A stretch of 64,000 bases of DNA, taken from positions 1 through 64,000 of the forward strand of contig NZ_CAJGBF010000001.1 of the NCBI RefSeq assembly GCF_904424705.1, in the 5' to 3' direction. The translations under genes and the position numbers were made by a program. This document shows positions 43,940 through 53,251 of this stretch, piece after piece. Source of the stretch: Rossellomorea arthrocnemi. GTDB taxonomy: Bacteria; Bacillota; Bacilli; Bacillales; Bacillaceae_B. The notes beneath the pieces are model-generated. The model ran no database searches. It had not been told where the DNA came from and worked only from the letters and a program-made list of their open reading frames with translations. Position 1 is the stretch's first letter, and each line of letters opens with the position of its first letter.

Positions 43940-44404
43940 TCAAGACATTTCACTTGTTCGCTTATGATAAACTTTCATGGATTCTCCGTTCAATCCAACG
44001 GCTTCTGTTGATTGGGACCATCCATATTTTTCATAATAGCCTTCAAGATCTGTTGTGAGATAGAGCTTGTCGTATCCTTTTTTATCCGCTTCCTGCAAAG
44101 CATGTTCAAGAAGCATGGAACTTAGTCCTTTTCCTCTTTCACCTGCTTCTACATAAAGACATGCAAGCCATGGATACAGATCCTGGCGGCTGTTGAGATC
44201 ATTTCTTAATAGCGCGTAAGTACCGATGATATTTTCTTCATGTAAAGCGATATAAAATCGGGGAAGGTCCTCTTCGGTACGGCTGGAATGGAATATGCAA
44301 TCGTGATAGAATCTATAATTCTCTTTACTCCCCCATTGTCCCCAGAATACTTTTACTGCCTGGTCAAACAGGCATGAATCTTTGTGTAATTCTACTATTT
44401 CCAT
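43940..44404 (-). CDS. GNAT family N-acetyltransferase
   Basis: 154 residues. Motif A LYVEAGERGKGLSSMLLEHAL with the Q/RxxGxG loop, followed by KLYLTTDLEGYYEKYGW. Substrate unknown. ATG 44404 has GAGAGG about 9 nt upstream; the frame to 44455 has no SD. The region 43741-43939 downstream holds no clear gene. Confidence 0.85.
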   Translation of the reverse strand: MEIVELHKDSCLFDQAVKVFWGQWGSKENYRFYHDCIFHSSRTEEDLPRFYIALHEENIIGTYALLRNDLNSRQDLYPWLACLYVEAGERGKGLSSMLLEHALQEADKKGYDKLYLTTDLEGYYEKYGWSQSTEAVGLNGESMKVYHKRTSEMS

Positions 44405-44595
44405 TGCAGGTTTCCTCTCTATGTATAATAGACGTACCCTTAATAGATTCTTCATCTATAGCGAAATACCTTTTTCAGAAAGTTGACTCGCTCTTTTTTT
44501 ATAGAGAGGTGTTCAGTTGGTATGTCGTTATGAAACCTATCGATCTTGAGAATGAAGACACCGCCCTTAGGCAAATGTGCACAGAGATCATTAAT

Positions 44596-44662
44596 GGAGG
44601 GACGGACCTCCAATATAATACCTAAAATAGAATGGGTACCCTTTTGGGAGGTCCGTCCCTCT
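44596..44662. repeat. GGACGGACC palindromic repeat, long form
   Basis: GAGGGACGGACCT (44597-44609) and AGGTCCGTCCCTC (44649-44661) around a 39-nt interior, ending 2 nt before the LysE gene end. Confidence 0.9.
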
Positions 44663-44664
44663 TA

Positions 44665-45282
44665 TTAAATCAGATCTATCAGAAAATATGCACTGAATAT
44701 GGTCATGATGATTCCTGAAACGCGGTTGATCACTCTTAAAGAATCCGGTTCCATCCAACTGCTTAACCATCCCCCGACCATTGCAATCAATCCCCACCAT
44801 AAAGCAGAGCCGCAAAATACACCTGATACGACCAGCAGTGCAGATAAGCTATCACCAGAAGCTGTCACGCGGAAGACACCAAAGATCGCAATAAAGGCGA
44901 AAATTGTCATCGGATTGGTAAGCGTCACTAGAAATACAGAAAGAAACCCTTTAAGCGAAGAAGTGGTTTTTGATTGGTCTGTCATGAATGTTTCCACCTT
45001 TGAAGTGTATGTTTTCCACCCCAGTAAGAAAAGAAATATCCCACTCCATAACTGTATCCAATATTGGTGATCAAGGAGAAATACCGATACAACCGAAACC
45101 CCCATCACAGCGACCAAACCGTATAGAGCATCTGCTGCAGCAGCTCCCAAACCCGACACAAAACCTGTCCACCTTCCATATGCCAACGTCCGTTGAATGC
45201 AGAGGATACCGACTGGACCGACCGGAGCGGCAATAGTGACACCTATAAGCAGACTTTTAATAAATAGAATAAAATCCATCAT
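44665..45282 (-). CDS. LysE/RhtB family amino acid exporter
   Basis: 205 residues with six predicted membrane helices. The signature IAAPVGPVGILCIQRTLAYGRWTGFVSGLGAAAAD is split between residues about 15-50, and VFLVTLTNPMTIFAFIAIFG is present. Exports amino acids. The start is not certain: ATG 45282 or 45279 or the upstream TTG 45300, since no strong SD precedes any of them. Bounded by palindromic repeats on both sides (44596, 45476). Confidence 0.85.
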   Translation of the reverse strand: MMDFILFIKSLLIGVTIAAPVGPVGILCIQRTLAYGRWTGFVSGLGAAAADALYGLVAVMGVSVVSVFLLDHQYWIQLWSGIFLFLLGWKTYTSKVETFMTDQSKTTSSLKGFLSVFLVTLTNPMTIFAFIAIFGVFRVTASGDSLSALLVVSGVFCGSALWWGLIAMVGGWLSSWMEPDSLRVINRVSGIIMTIFSAYFLIDLI

Positions 45283-45475
45283 GACGGTGTCACGATTCAA
45301 TAGAGAACAAATATAATTTCAATGGGAATGACAACCATTTTCTGAACAAAGCCCTAATCATCGTTATCTGTTTCCTGCTTAATTCCGGGAGGACCTTACC
45401 CTCGCCACGCCTGACCCTATTCATATCTCCACTACAACCGTTCCGTCTATTCAAAAGATCATCATCCTCCAATGA

Positions 45476-45539
45476 GAGGGACGGACCTCCAGTAATTCTC
45501 CAGAAGAGAATAATCTACGCCATTGGAGGTCCGTCCCTC
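45476..45539. repeat. GGACGGACC palindromic repeat, long form
   Basis: Left arm GAGGGACGGACCT 45476-45488, right arm AGGTCCGTCCCTC 45527-45539, interior 38 nt. It sits at the end of the decayed gene 45541-46078. Confidence 0.9.
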
Positions 45540-45540
45540 T

Positions 45541-46078
45541 CTTTTTCAAACCATTGGTGCTGGATTTCTTTCTGATTTCCATCGCAGTATTCTTCAAGGA
45601 TTTCGGCAAAGTTGCCGGATTAAACATGTTTGAATTGATACTCTTTATTGTTAGATGAGAGGAATGCCAGTGCTGCAATCCTCCATGCGTTTTCCCCGAA
45701 GAAGTCAATTCAATTGGTAAAACGGCTGAAATTGTGCATGGTCAACTTCATTCAGTGGAGCAGTCACAAACTCTGATTTTCACAATGTTAAGACAAGGCA
45801 AACGCCCTTGCCTCATCTTTATATTCATATGCAAGGTTAGTAGCTATTATTAATTCATTGAGACTTTCATGTAACCTGGTATCCAGGTAAGGGTCATTCG
45901 CCATTCCCTGAAGACCTCTGGCGGTCACATAGCCCTAACATGTTCATAACCGTCAGGATCACTTTAATTTTTTATGATATTAAAGTATTCCAGATCCCCA
46001 TTATTCTGACTCCAATGACTTTAAAGAAAATAAAAAGGATTGGTGATTCTTTTGGTTAAAATCTTTGCTTCATTCTTC
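45541..46078 (-). pseudogene. Decayed gene with several stops and frameshifts
   Basis: The minus strand shows consecutive protein-like stretches in different frames. In 5' to 3' order: KNEAKILTKRITNPFYFL, then SHWSQNNGDLEYFNIIKN (each closed by an in-frame stop), SDPDGYEHVR, GYVTARGLQGMANDPYLDTR...NLAYEYKDEARAFALS, FVTAPLNEVDHAQFQPFYQL, IDFFGENAWRIAALAFL, and SGNFAEILEEYCDGNQKEIQ. Composition and order look like one former soluble protein. I do not recognise the family. A palindromic repeat follows directly. Confidence 0.45.
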
Positions 46079-46131
46079 AATCCCATTTATCCTGAAAGTA
46101 GAGGGAGAATAGAAGGAATGGAGGCTAAACA

Positions 46132-46487
46132 ATGTCTATCGTACTTAAAAGAATCTACGATGAACCTCCCCGATTAGGGGGACAACGGATTTTGATCGAC
46201 CGTGTCTGGCCGCGAGGAATATCAAAAGAGAATGCACGTCTTGATGAGTGGATGAAGGAGATTACGCCAAGTCCTTCTTTACGAAAGTGGTTTAATCACG
46301 ATCCTGAGAAGTTCGGGAATTCAGGCAAGCCTACAAAGAAGAACTCTATCAAAATGAAGAAAAGCAAAAAAGGTTGCGGGAACTGAAAAAAATGGCAGAA
46401 AATGAACGAATAGTCCTCCTCTACGGAGCAAAAGACGAACAACATAACCATGCCATTGTCTTAAAAGAAGTATTAGACGATCTATAA
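46132..46487 (+). pseudogene. DUF488 family gene with a frameshift
   Basis: Frame 1 (46132-about 46311) encodes MSIVLKRIYDEPPRLGG, RILIDRVWPRGISKENA, DEWMKEITPSPSLRKWF and NHDPEKF. After a one-base deletion near 46312, the other frame continues REFRQAYKEELYQNEEKQ and ends RIVLLYGAKDEQHNHAIVL, KEVLDDL, stop 46487. Together they make a full DUF488 protein of about 118 residues (small proteins with a conserved YGAKDEQHNHA-type motif). Unshifted, the product stops after 84 residues. Sequencing error cannot be excluded. Confidence 0.8.
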
Positions 46488-46552
46488 GAGGGACGGACCT
46501 CTAAATCAGCATAAAACCATTTGGTTATTCGCTCATGAGAGGTCCGTCCCTC
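46488..46552. repeat. GGACGGACC palindromic repeat, long form
   Basis: GAGGGACGGACCT 46488-46500 begins right after the DUF488 stop. AGGTCCGTCCCTC 46540-46552 overlaps the TGA stop (46551-46553) of the TauE gene. Interior resembles that of the copy at 48946 (AATCAGCATAAAACC / AATCAGCAATAAAACC). Confidence 0.92.
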
Positions 46553-47270
46553 AAAAAAAGCTTTCTAGCAAAAGATAGATTCCAGTAAATAGCAGGAGGG
46601 CGTAGGTTAGAATCTGAAAGATTTTTTGATTGATTTTGCTGAATAGAGCTTGTCCTAACACTAGACCTAGAGCAACTACCGGTAATGCTAGAAAGCTTGA
46701 CTTCCAAACGGTTAGAGTCGTCCCGGCGACTTCCACCTGGATCCCTAAACTGACGAGGTAGATGAACAAATAAAAGGCAAGGGTTGTTCCTCTTAGCTTC
46801 TCTTTCCTGGTCTCCGTTCCAGAAAAATATAGAAGCAACGGCGGCCCGGGCATGCCGATACTTGTGGTCAGTATTCCCGACAAGCCCCCTGCCAGAAAGT
46901 CACGCATTAATGACTGGCGAATGCGGTATTTCATGATAAGTAAGACTGTCAGCATTATGATGATCAGGCTGATGATTATCTTTAAAAGACTCATATCAAT
47001 TAGAGTAAAAATTAATATACCCAGCGGTAAACCAGGTATGCTCCCAACCACAAACCTTTTTACAAGATTAAAATCTATATCCCGTCTGATTTTCGCTATT
47101 AATGCCAGCGAAATCACAAGGGATAAGATCAAATTAATCTGTATCGCTTCTTTTGGTGGAAATAAAAGCAATAAAAAAGGTGTGGCTAAAATGGAAAAAC
47201 CGAAACCAGTACTGGTTTGCAAAATAGATGCACATAAAATGAATAGCATAAACAAGATAAACGTACTCAA
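46551..47270 (-). CDS. TauE/SafE family sulfite/organosulfur exporter
   Basis: 239 residues with eight predicted helices in two repeats (STGFGFSILATPFLLLLFPP and GGLSGILTTSIGMPGPPLLLYF, the family's paired motifs). Anion exporter or importer for sulfite, sulfoacetate or similar. TTG start with GGAGGAG 8 nt upstream; it overlaps the stop of the upstream gene (4 nt), so it belongs to the operon DUF402-anion channel-TauE. Confidence 0.88.
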   Translation of the reverse strand: MSTFILFMLFILCASILQTSTGFGFSILATPFLLLLFPPKEAIQINLILSLVISLALIAKIRRDIDFNLVKRFVVGSIPGLPLGILIFTLIDMSLLKIIISLIIIMLTVLLIMKYRIRQSLMRDFLAGGLSGILTTSIGMPGPPLLLYFSGTETRKEKLRGTTLAFYLFIYLVSLGIQVEVAGTTLTVWKSSFLALPVVALGLVLGQALFSKINQKIFQILTYALLLFTGIYLLLESFF

Positions 47271-48301
47271 GAAACATTCTCCTCCATTTTTTCTTCCCGT
47301 AGATCATCCTTCGAGCCAGCCCATAAACCAATTTCTGTAATGAGAAACATGAGCACAACCCATGCCCAAAAATGTAAGAAGACTGTATGAAAATCATAAA
47401 ATGCATTCAAATAATAAGGATTCTCATGCATAGTTATGGTAAAAGCATAGAACATTCCGAAAGTGAAGTTCCGGGACCATTGACTTGTATGATAGGTAAA
47501 TACCCCTTTTTTCCAGCCCAGCATCTGAATCCGCTTGACCGCTCTTACCATTTCCAACAATTCCACACTAATCAGGAGGATCAATACAAAAAGCCAAAAA
47601 ATCATCATAACGATTCCAGACAACATCTGTGAAGAAACGATCGCCAGACCAGAAATGGATAAAGCTCCATGAATGATACAATTCGTGCTCGTCCAATCAT
47701 TACTGATTGTCCAAGGCTTTCCTCTCGCATACCGAAGCACAATCAATGTCATGCCAATCAAATAAAAAAGGATGCCAAGTGACATCATCCCGATCAGCAG
47801 TTCATCAGGAAGTGAAAAGACCTTCACCCATTCAATCACCACTGATTGTGTCGCAACGGTAGAAAGCAGCACAATCCCATGAGTGGAATACGCTGCCGGC
47901 CGTTTCATCATCTCTTTAAATTGGTAGGAGCAATTCACTAAAAAAGCGAGCCACAAAAAGGTATTCAGTAGTGTGATGACCTGCACTGCCTCGCTCATAT
48001 CAGGAAAATATTTTACGATCACATTGCTCAATACCGAAATACCCGCAACCCATGATCCAATCACGAAAGAATGTACGGGATCACCTATTAAAGTTAAGGT
48101 AAAAGGTTTATTAAACATCTGTTTGAATAGGCATCTGTAGATATAGGCAGCCAACACAATCAAGGATACCGTCAGTATTTTTCCCATGATGGGGGAAACC
48201 CAAGTAAAAGCATCAACGGCAGCATAAAGAAAGATTCCCAAAGCCATGATGATGGCAGCTGAAGCCGGATTGATGATTTCTTCGTTCTCCTTACGTTTCA
48301 T
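47267..48301 (-). CDS. Multi-helix membrane protein, TDT/SLAC1-like
   Basis: 344 residues with about ten hydrophobic helices. GDPVHSFVIGSWVAGISVLSNV and the general layout suggest the tellurite-resistance/dicarboxylate transporter (TDT, voltage-gated anion channel) superfamily, but the match is by pattern only. Overlaps the upstream DUF402 gene by 11 nt and the downstream TauE gene by 4 nt. A TDT-like channel next to a TauE exporter suggests handling of an organic or sulfur anion. Confidence 0.6.
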   Translation of the reverse strand: MKRKENEEIINPASAAIIMALGIFLYAAVDAFTWVSPIMGKILTVSLIVLAAYIYRCLFKQMFNKPFTLTLIGDPVHSFVIGSWVAGISVLSNVIVKYFPDMSEAVQVITLLNTFLWLAFLVNCSYQFKEMMKRPAAYSTHGIVLLSTVATQSVVIEWVKVFSLPDELLIGMMSLGILFYLIGMTLIVLRYARGKPWTISNDWTSTNCIIHGALSISGLAIVSSQMLSGIVMMIFWLFVLILLISVELLEMVRAVKRIQMLGWKKGVFTYHTSQWSRNFTFGMFYAFTITMHENPYYLNAFYDFHTVFLHFWAWVVLMFLITEIGLWAGSKDDLREEKMEENVS

Positions 48302-48890
48302 CTTTATGCTTAGTGACCTCCCTTCTATCTTTCGAGTCGTTAAGCCACATCATTAGATCCTCATGCGGAAAATGACTCCTTGTACCAGAGATAAGCTTCG
48401 GAAGGATATCCTTAACCTTATCCACTAATAATTGTAGTTCCTCCAGCACATATCCACCCTCAAACTCCACTAAAGAAACAGGTAATTCCTCTTCGTCCAA
48501 AACAGAAAATTTCCCATCGGCAAATACAAGGACATCGATGATGAGATCTTCAAAAGACACGACTTCAGTGTTAATGCGGGTATTCCTCACAATATTAAAA
48601 TAGGACCCTAAATATTCACCTCTTTGATCTCTCCAAATATACACGTTATAAGCACGGTCCCTCCAGTAGTACGCCAGGGTGTAGCTTCCTTCTGGGATGG
48701 TTAAACTCAATTGGTTTGCTTTCATGGTAAAGGCATCTTCTATCTTATGAAAAAGGACCACATCTTCAACTCCCGCTTTCAAAAGCCGGCAGCGATGTTC
48801 TACCACTCTTCCGTCATACCCAATCTTTCTCTCTATAACCGGGTCACCCAGCTGAACGTGACTGCCCACCGAATTCTCACCCACAATCAT
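48291..48890 (-). CDS. DUF402 family protein
   Basis: 199 residues with the DUF402 beta-barrel pattern (WRDRAYNVYIWRDQRGEYLGSYFNIVRNTRI split at the turn; then FEDLIIDVLVFADGKFSVLDEEEL, and C-terminal helix). Known relatives include nucleoside tri/diphosphatase (Ntdp). First gene of the three-gene operon; the SD lies in AGGAGGGATG before the ATG. Confidence 0.8.
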   Translation of the reverse strand: MIVGENSVGSHVQLGDPVIERKIGYDGRVVEHRCRLLKAGVEDVVLFHKIEDAFTMKANQLSLTIPEGSYTLAYYWRDRAYNVYIWRDQRGEYLGSYFNIVRNTRINTEVVSFEDLIIDVLVFADGKFSVLDEEELPVSLVEFEGGYVLEELQLLVDKVKDILPKLISGTRSHFPHEDLMMWLNDSKDRREVTKHKDET

Positions 48891-48945
48891 CCCTCCTAAA
48901 GAACATTTCCCACTAATATAAGTTTACCATTTCAGTAAACCGGAA

Positions 48946-49010
48946 GAGGGACGGACCTCCAATCAGCAATAAAACCCTTGGGTTAATCACTCATCAGAGG
49001 TCCGTCCCTC
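48946..49010. repeat. GGACGGACC palindromic repeat, long form
   Basis: GAGGGACGGACCT 48946-48958, AGGTCCGTCCCTC 48998-49010, interior 39 nt, 18 nt before the end of the GGDEF/EAL gene. Confidence 0.92.
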
Positions 49011-49028
49011 ATTCGTTCCTCCATTAAA

Positions 49029-51245
49029 TCATTTTAAGTTGATTCTTTTCCCATTCAAAAGAGATTTCAGTTCATCTGCAGGCAATGGTCTGCTAAAATG
49101 GTATCCTTGTCCAACCTGACAGTCGTTCTTCTTCAAAAATAACACTTGATCTTTTGTTTCAATGCCCTCCGCTATTGTGGTGAAATTCATATTTTGGCTC
49201 ATATCAATGATGGCTTTTACAATGGAAACCTGATTCGAGTCTTTCATAATATCATCTACGAACGATTTATCGATTTTGATATTATCAATCGGTAAGTGCC
49301 TTAAATTATTCAAAGACGAGTAACCTGTACCAAAGTCATCCATGGAAATGATGACCCCTACCTCTTTCAACTCGTTGAGAACGTTTGTTGATTTTTCAAA
49401 ATCCTGCATGATACTCTCCGTTATTTCAAGCTCAAGACGTTCCGGCTCAAACTGGATGTCTGATAGGGTTTCTTTAACCATTTCAACAAACCCTCCATCC
49501 TTGATCTGCCTGACAGATATATTGACGGCAACGGGAATGATACCTAATCCGTCCTCTTCCCACTCCTTACTTTGTTTACAAGCTTCTCTCAGTACCCATT
49601 CCCCAATTGGTATGATCAAGCCTGTCTCCTCAGCCAGTGGAATAAATTCAGACGGAGGAACCATCCCCAATGCAGGATGTTCCCAACGAATCAATGCTTC
49701 TACCCCAATAATATCAAGTGTATCCAGGTCCACCTTCGGCTGATAATGGAGACTTAATTGATCAAACTCCAATACCTTCCTTAATCCATTTTCAATTTCC
49801 ATATTCCTCGAAGAAGTTTTTTCAAGTTCAGGGAAGTAAAATTGATAGTTGTTCTTTCCTTGGTCTTTCGCTAAATACATGGCTGTGTCGGCATGTTTAA
49901 TCAAATTTTCCTGCTCTTTTCCGTCTTTTGGGTACATACTGATACCGATACTCGGTGTCACAAAGAATTCCTGTTCATGAATGATGATCGGACTTGTGAA
50001 ACTTTGTAAAATCTCCTTCGCCGTTTCTGCAACTTCTCGTTTACTCACATTGGGGAGTATGATAATAAATTCATCTCCCCCTTGTCTAAACACAATCCCT
50101 TTGTCGTTTACCACCTTTTTCAGTCGATAGGCAACCTTCTCTAATATGGTATCTCCAGTAGAATGCCCTTTCGTATCGTTGATAACCTTGAATCGATCTA
50201 AATCCAAAAATAAAATCGCCATAGGTTGATCTGGAGACTCATGTAATGACTGGTTTAAATATTGCTTAAATTTATTTCGGTTTGGAAGACCCGTTAATGA
50301 ATCATAATAGGCCATTGCATGGATCGTTTTCTCAGTTTTTTTCCGATTCGTAATATCCCGGCCAATCAATTGTATGGCCATCCTTCCGCCATATAAAATG
50401 GGAATAGCCGAAATCTCCAACTCTATCTCATCACCGTTAAGACGATAAATGGTCAGTTCAAATCGTTCCCCTGCCGTCGAGTCTTTGGTCTGCTCCCTTA
50501 TTTTCTTGATATTCTCAAGACTGGTAAAATGGGAAACATTTTTATTTATAATGTCTTCCGGGCCATCGGCACCGATCAGCCTGCTTCCTGCTTCATTGAT
50601 ATAATCAAACGTCTGGTTACTGATCACTGCGATGATATCAGGTGATAAATCAACCAAACTTCGGTATTGATCTTCGCTTTCCTTACGATTGGTGATATCA
50701 AACAATACACTGGTAAAAGATATCATTTCTCCTTTTTCCCCTAAGGTCGGAATCCCTCTGTCCTGTATCCAGCGAACCTGGCCATCAGGTTTAATGATAC
50801 GGTAAATACTGACACACGCCTGACCGGAGCCAAGTTTTTCTGCCCTTTCATCTAATACCGGCATGTCTTCAGGGTGTATGACTTTTTTCCACAGGAGCGT
50901 ATCCTGATAAAAATCGCTCAAGGGATATCCATACAAATTCTCAATGCCCGGCGTAATCAAAAGAACATCTGATTTCATATCATGAGACCAGATGGCAACA
51001 TCCAGCGTCTCAAAAATGTTGTTTAAATTCTTATTGCTATTGGATAACTCCTTTGAAGCACTCCAATTCCCTCTAAAAAGAAGAAATAATAATGCCAGCA
51101 TACATAACACTAAACCTGTGTGGAGAAAAAGTGACACTTCCCCATTAGATTGATCAACCGTTTTCCATGAAAAATCCAATATTTCTAATAAAATCATTAA
51201 GATAAAAAGCATGAGGACTGTTTTCTTATTTTGTGTAAAAAACAT
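49029..51245 (-). CDS. PAS-GGDEF-EAL protein (c-di-GMP synthesis/degradation)
   Basis: 738 residues. Two N-terminal helices (about 8-25 and 40-58) anchor it; PAS/PAC regions at about 65-190 and 190-305; GGDEF domain about 310-470 (LTGLPNRNKF, FLDLDRFKVIND, RQGGDEFIIILP); EAL domain about 480-735 (VEALIRWEHP, VNISVRQ, ELEITESIM, DDFGTGYSSL, KIDKSFV). Both catalytic sites look intact. The inhibitory I-site is lost: VVND stands where RxxD should be. Probably a bifunctional enzyme sensing a signal through PAS and controlling c-di-GMP. SD AGGAG precedes ATG. Confidence 0.9.
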   Translation of the reverse strand: MFFTQNKKTVLMLFILMILLEILDFSWKTVDQSNGEVSLFLHTGLVLCMLALLFLLFRGNWSASKELSNSNKNLNNIFETLDVAIWSHDMKSDVLLITPGIENLYGYPLSDFYQDTLLWKKVIHPEDMPVLDERAEKLGSGQACVSIYRIIKPDGQVRWIQDRGIPTLGEKGEMISFTSVLFDITNRKESEDQYRSLVDLSPDIIAVISNQTFDYINEAGSRLIGADGPEDIINKNVSHFTSLENIKKIREQTKDSTAGERFELTIYRLNGDEIELEISAIPILYGGRMAIQLIGRDITNRKKTEKTIHAMAYYDSLTGLPNRNKFKQYLNQSLHESPDQPMAILFLDLDRFKVINDTKGHSTGDTILEKVAYRLKKVVNDKGIVFRQGGDEFIIILPNVSKREVAETAKEILQSFTSPIIIHEQEFFVTPSIGISMYPKDGKEQENLIKHADTAMYLAKDQGKNNYQFYFPELEKTSSRNMEIENGLRKVLEFDQLSLHYQPKVDLDTLDIIGVEALIRWEHPALGMVPPSEFIPLAEETGLIIPIGEWVLREACKQSKEWEEDGLGIIPVAVNISVRQIKDGGFVEMVKETLSDIQFEPERLELEITESIMQDFEKSTNVLNELKEVGVIISMDDFGTGYSSLNNLRHLPIDNIKIDKSFVDDIMKDSNQVSIVKAIIDMSQNMNFTTIAEGIETKDQVLFLKKNDCQVGQGYHFSRPLPADELKSLLNGKRINLK

Positions 51246-51348
51246 TCATTACTCTCCTGAATATAAGAATTCTTTCTTATCCAAGTGTACTATTTATGGC
51301 TTTCATTCACAATATTGCTTATAATTACCTCTCATGATTTATAAAAAA

Positions 51349-51380
51349 GAATCAGCTTCTGGGAAAACAGAGCTGATTCT
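51349..51380 (-). terminator. Terminator after the transglutaminase gene
   Basis: AGAATCAGCT / AGCTGATTCT stem with A-run left of it, for the minus-strand gene ending at 51399. Confidence 0.8.
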
Positions 51381-51398
51381 ATGGAACATTCATCTTTT

Positions 51399-53096
51399 CT
51401 AATATGACACACCTGTACGTGTGTGCGTCTTCTTAAATTCATTCATATCCGGATTAAAATAATCTTCATTAAAGGCCGGTACGAACTTACCATTCTTCAA
51501 ATACCCGGACCCCCATGTCGGATCCAGGGTGATCCACTCATCATCCAGATTTGCTTCCACCCATGCATGCCTTCCTGGGAAAATACCGCCTGCCCTACCT
51601 TCAACGAATCTTGCCTCAATCCCACTGGCACGTAACATGGCAATCGCCAAGTACGCATAGTCTTGACATACACCGGTTTTGGATTCAAGTGTTTTTAGTG
51701 CACTGTCATCCCAGTTAAAGTCATCGTTTTCATACTTTTCAACGTCATAGGAAACATTTTTCGCGACATAATCATATATGGACTTTGCTTTATCCCTGTC
51801 ACTCCTGTTATCCGCTGTAACGATTTCTGCCTGTTTTTTGATTTCAGGAGAATCCGACTGAACCCCTCGTGAAGGCAGAAGATCCCGTTTGTCTTCTCCC
51901 GTGGATTCAACTTCAAACTTTGCAAAACCGAAAAACCTGAAGTAATCGCTGTTTTCTTCTTTTATTTCAGGTACGCTGAGGGTCACTTCATAGGTACCCG
52001 GCCCAAAGCGAAGGTAAAACGAATCATCAAAGGTAAAATCCTCGACTGGGATGACATCCAATGCTTCATCCTCCCCTTTTTTCGTAGTGATATAAATATG
52101 AGTGGTTTCACGGCCAAATTCTGCTTTCGGATCGATGCTTCCTTTAATCTTGTATTGGCCAGAAGACTCTTCTCCTCCGAATTGGGGGGATTCCAGGGTC
52201 ACACCCCGCTCAAGGTAAGTATCCGCATACTCAATCGGACTCATCACCCGATCAGATTCATTATCAATGAGAAGAGTGGTCGCCGTCTGGTAGTATTGGT
52301 CCCGGTCTTCATCCGGTACCAGTATTTCAAGCTCATGAATCCCTTTTCCATAAAACAGGGGGACATCATAGCTGAATTCCCCATTCTTTATTGGGATAAC
52401 ATGCTTCCAGTTCTCTGAATCCTTCTTTAGTCTGAGCATAATCGTGTCATCATCTGCGAGATTAGCAGCAGCTCCATTTAATGTGAACACTTCGTTCCCT
52501 TTGACATAGCTCGACTTGGTGTTCAAGGACAGCTCGGCATCATGGCCAAACGGGGTCAGGGTCATATCCCTATTGGCCTCAGGATTCACATTATGAACGG
52601 TAAAGGATGCCGTATCATAATAGTAATTCTCACGGTCCCTGCTCGGAAGCTGCACAGAGACGCTATACTCACCTTCCCCATTGAAAAAATGGATGTCCTG
52701 TTTGAACTTTCCGTCTTCGATCGGTGTATAATATTCAAGTTGTCTTCCTACAGCACCTTCTTTACTTGCCCTGACCTTGATCCAGGCATAGTCAGATTGC
52801 AAACCTTGATACTTTTCAATTTCCCCGTTCACGCTCACATGTCCATTTGCAGCAAATTCTTTATATAGCGGTTCTTTGATTGTGACACCGATTTCCTCGC
52901 TGTAGGATGTGAGCTTCAGAGGTTCTTGTTCCCCGATTTCTTCGTTCATTTTCTTTACTTCTATTTCATACGGCTCTTCTTTATTATGAGCATTCGTTTC
53001 CTCGCTAATGGCATCCGAATCACTGCAGGCCGTCACCAACAGCAAACCGGTCAGCAAACACAACAAAAAAATCCATAACGACCATTTCTGCTTCAT
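51399..53096 (-). CDS. Lipoprotein with transglutaminase-like domain
   Basis: About 565 residues. Lipobox LLLVTAC at about residues 18-24, so a membrane-anchored extracellular protein. Four beta-sandwich (Ig-like) repeats in tandem (about 50-160, 160-270, 270-380 with repeated YYYD/YYQT and ENWKHVIP-type stretches). A C-terminal transglutaminase-like fold (about 425-565) has catalytic triad Cys in KTGVCQDYAYL, His in GRHAWVEAN and Asp in TLDPTWGS. Probably cross-links or remodels a cell-envelope component. SD GGGGGG precedes ATG 53096. Confidence 0.85.
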   Translation of the reverse strand: MKQKWSLWIFLLCLLTGLLLVTACSDSDAISEETNAHNKEEPYEIEVKKMNEEIGEQEPLKLTSYSEEIGVTIKEPLYKEFAANGHVSVNGEIEKYQGLQSDYAWIKVRASKEGAVGRQLEYYTPIEDGKFKQDIHFFNGEGEYSVSVQLPSRDRENYYYDTASFTVHNVNPEANRDMTLTPFGHDAELSLNTKSSYVKGNEVFTLNGAAANLADDDTIMLRLKKDSENWKHVIPIKNGEFSYDVPLFYGKGIHELEILVPDEDRDQYYQTATTLLIDNESDRVMSPIEYADTYLERGVTLESPQFGGEESSGQYKIKGSIDPKAEFGRETTHIYITTKKGEDEALDVIPVEDFTFDDSFYLRFGPGTYEVTLSVPEIKEENSDYFRFFGFAKFEVESTGEDKRDLLPSRGVQSDSPEIKKQAEIVTADNRSDRDKAKSIYDYVAKNVSYDVEKYENDDFNWDDSALKTLESKTGVCQDYAYLAIAMLRASGIEARFVEGRAGGIFPGRHAWVEANLDDEWITLDPTWGSGYLKNGKFVPAFNEDYFNPDMNEFKKTHTRTGVSY

Positions 53097-53176
53097 ATCT
53101 TCCCCCCTCATCCCCCATTACTACCTACACATACGAAATAAACAAAAATGGGTTCCTGATCCTATTTTACTATTAT

Positions 53177-53243
53177 TTGAGGGACGGACCTTTAAAATCG
53201 AATAATTCCTTCATTCACATGTCTAATTTAAGGTCCGTCCCTC
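53177..53243. repeat. GGACGGACC palindromic repeat, long form
   Basis: GAGGGACGGACCTT 53177-53190 and AAGGTCCGTCCCTC 53230-53243. Between the lipoprotein gene start and the end of the GNAT gene at 53252. Confidence 0.92.
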
Positions 53244-53251
53244 CTAATCCT

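Noticed and set aside
45451..45708. 85-codon minus-strand frame across the repeat at 45476
   Set aside because: It translates the palindrome arms and runs through the decayed gene in the wrong frame.
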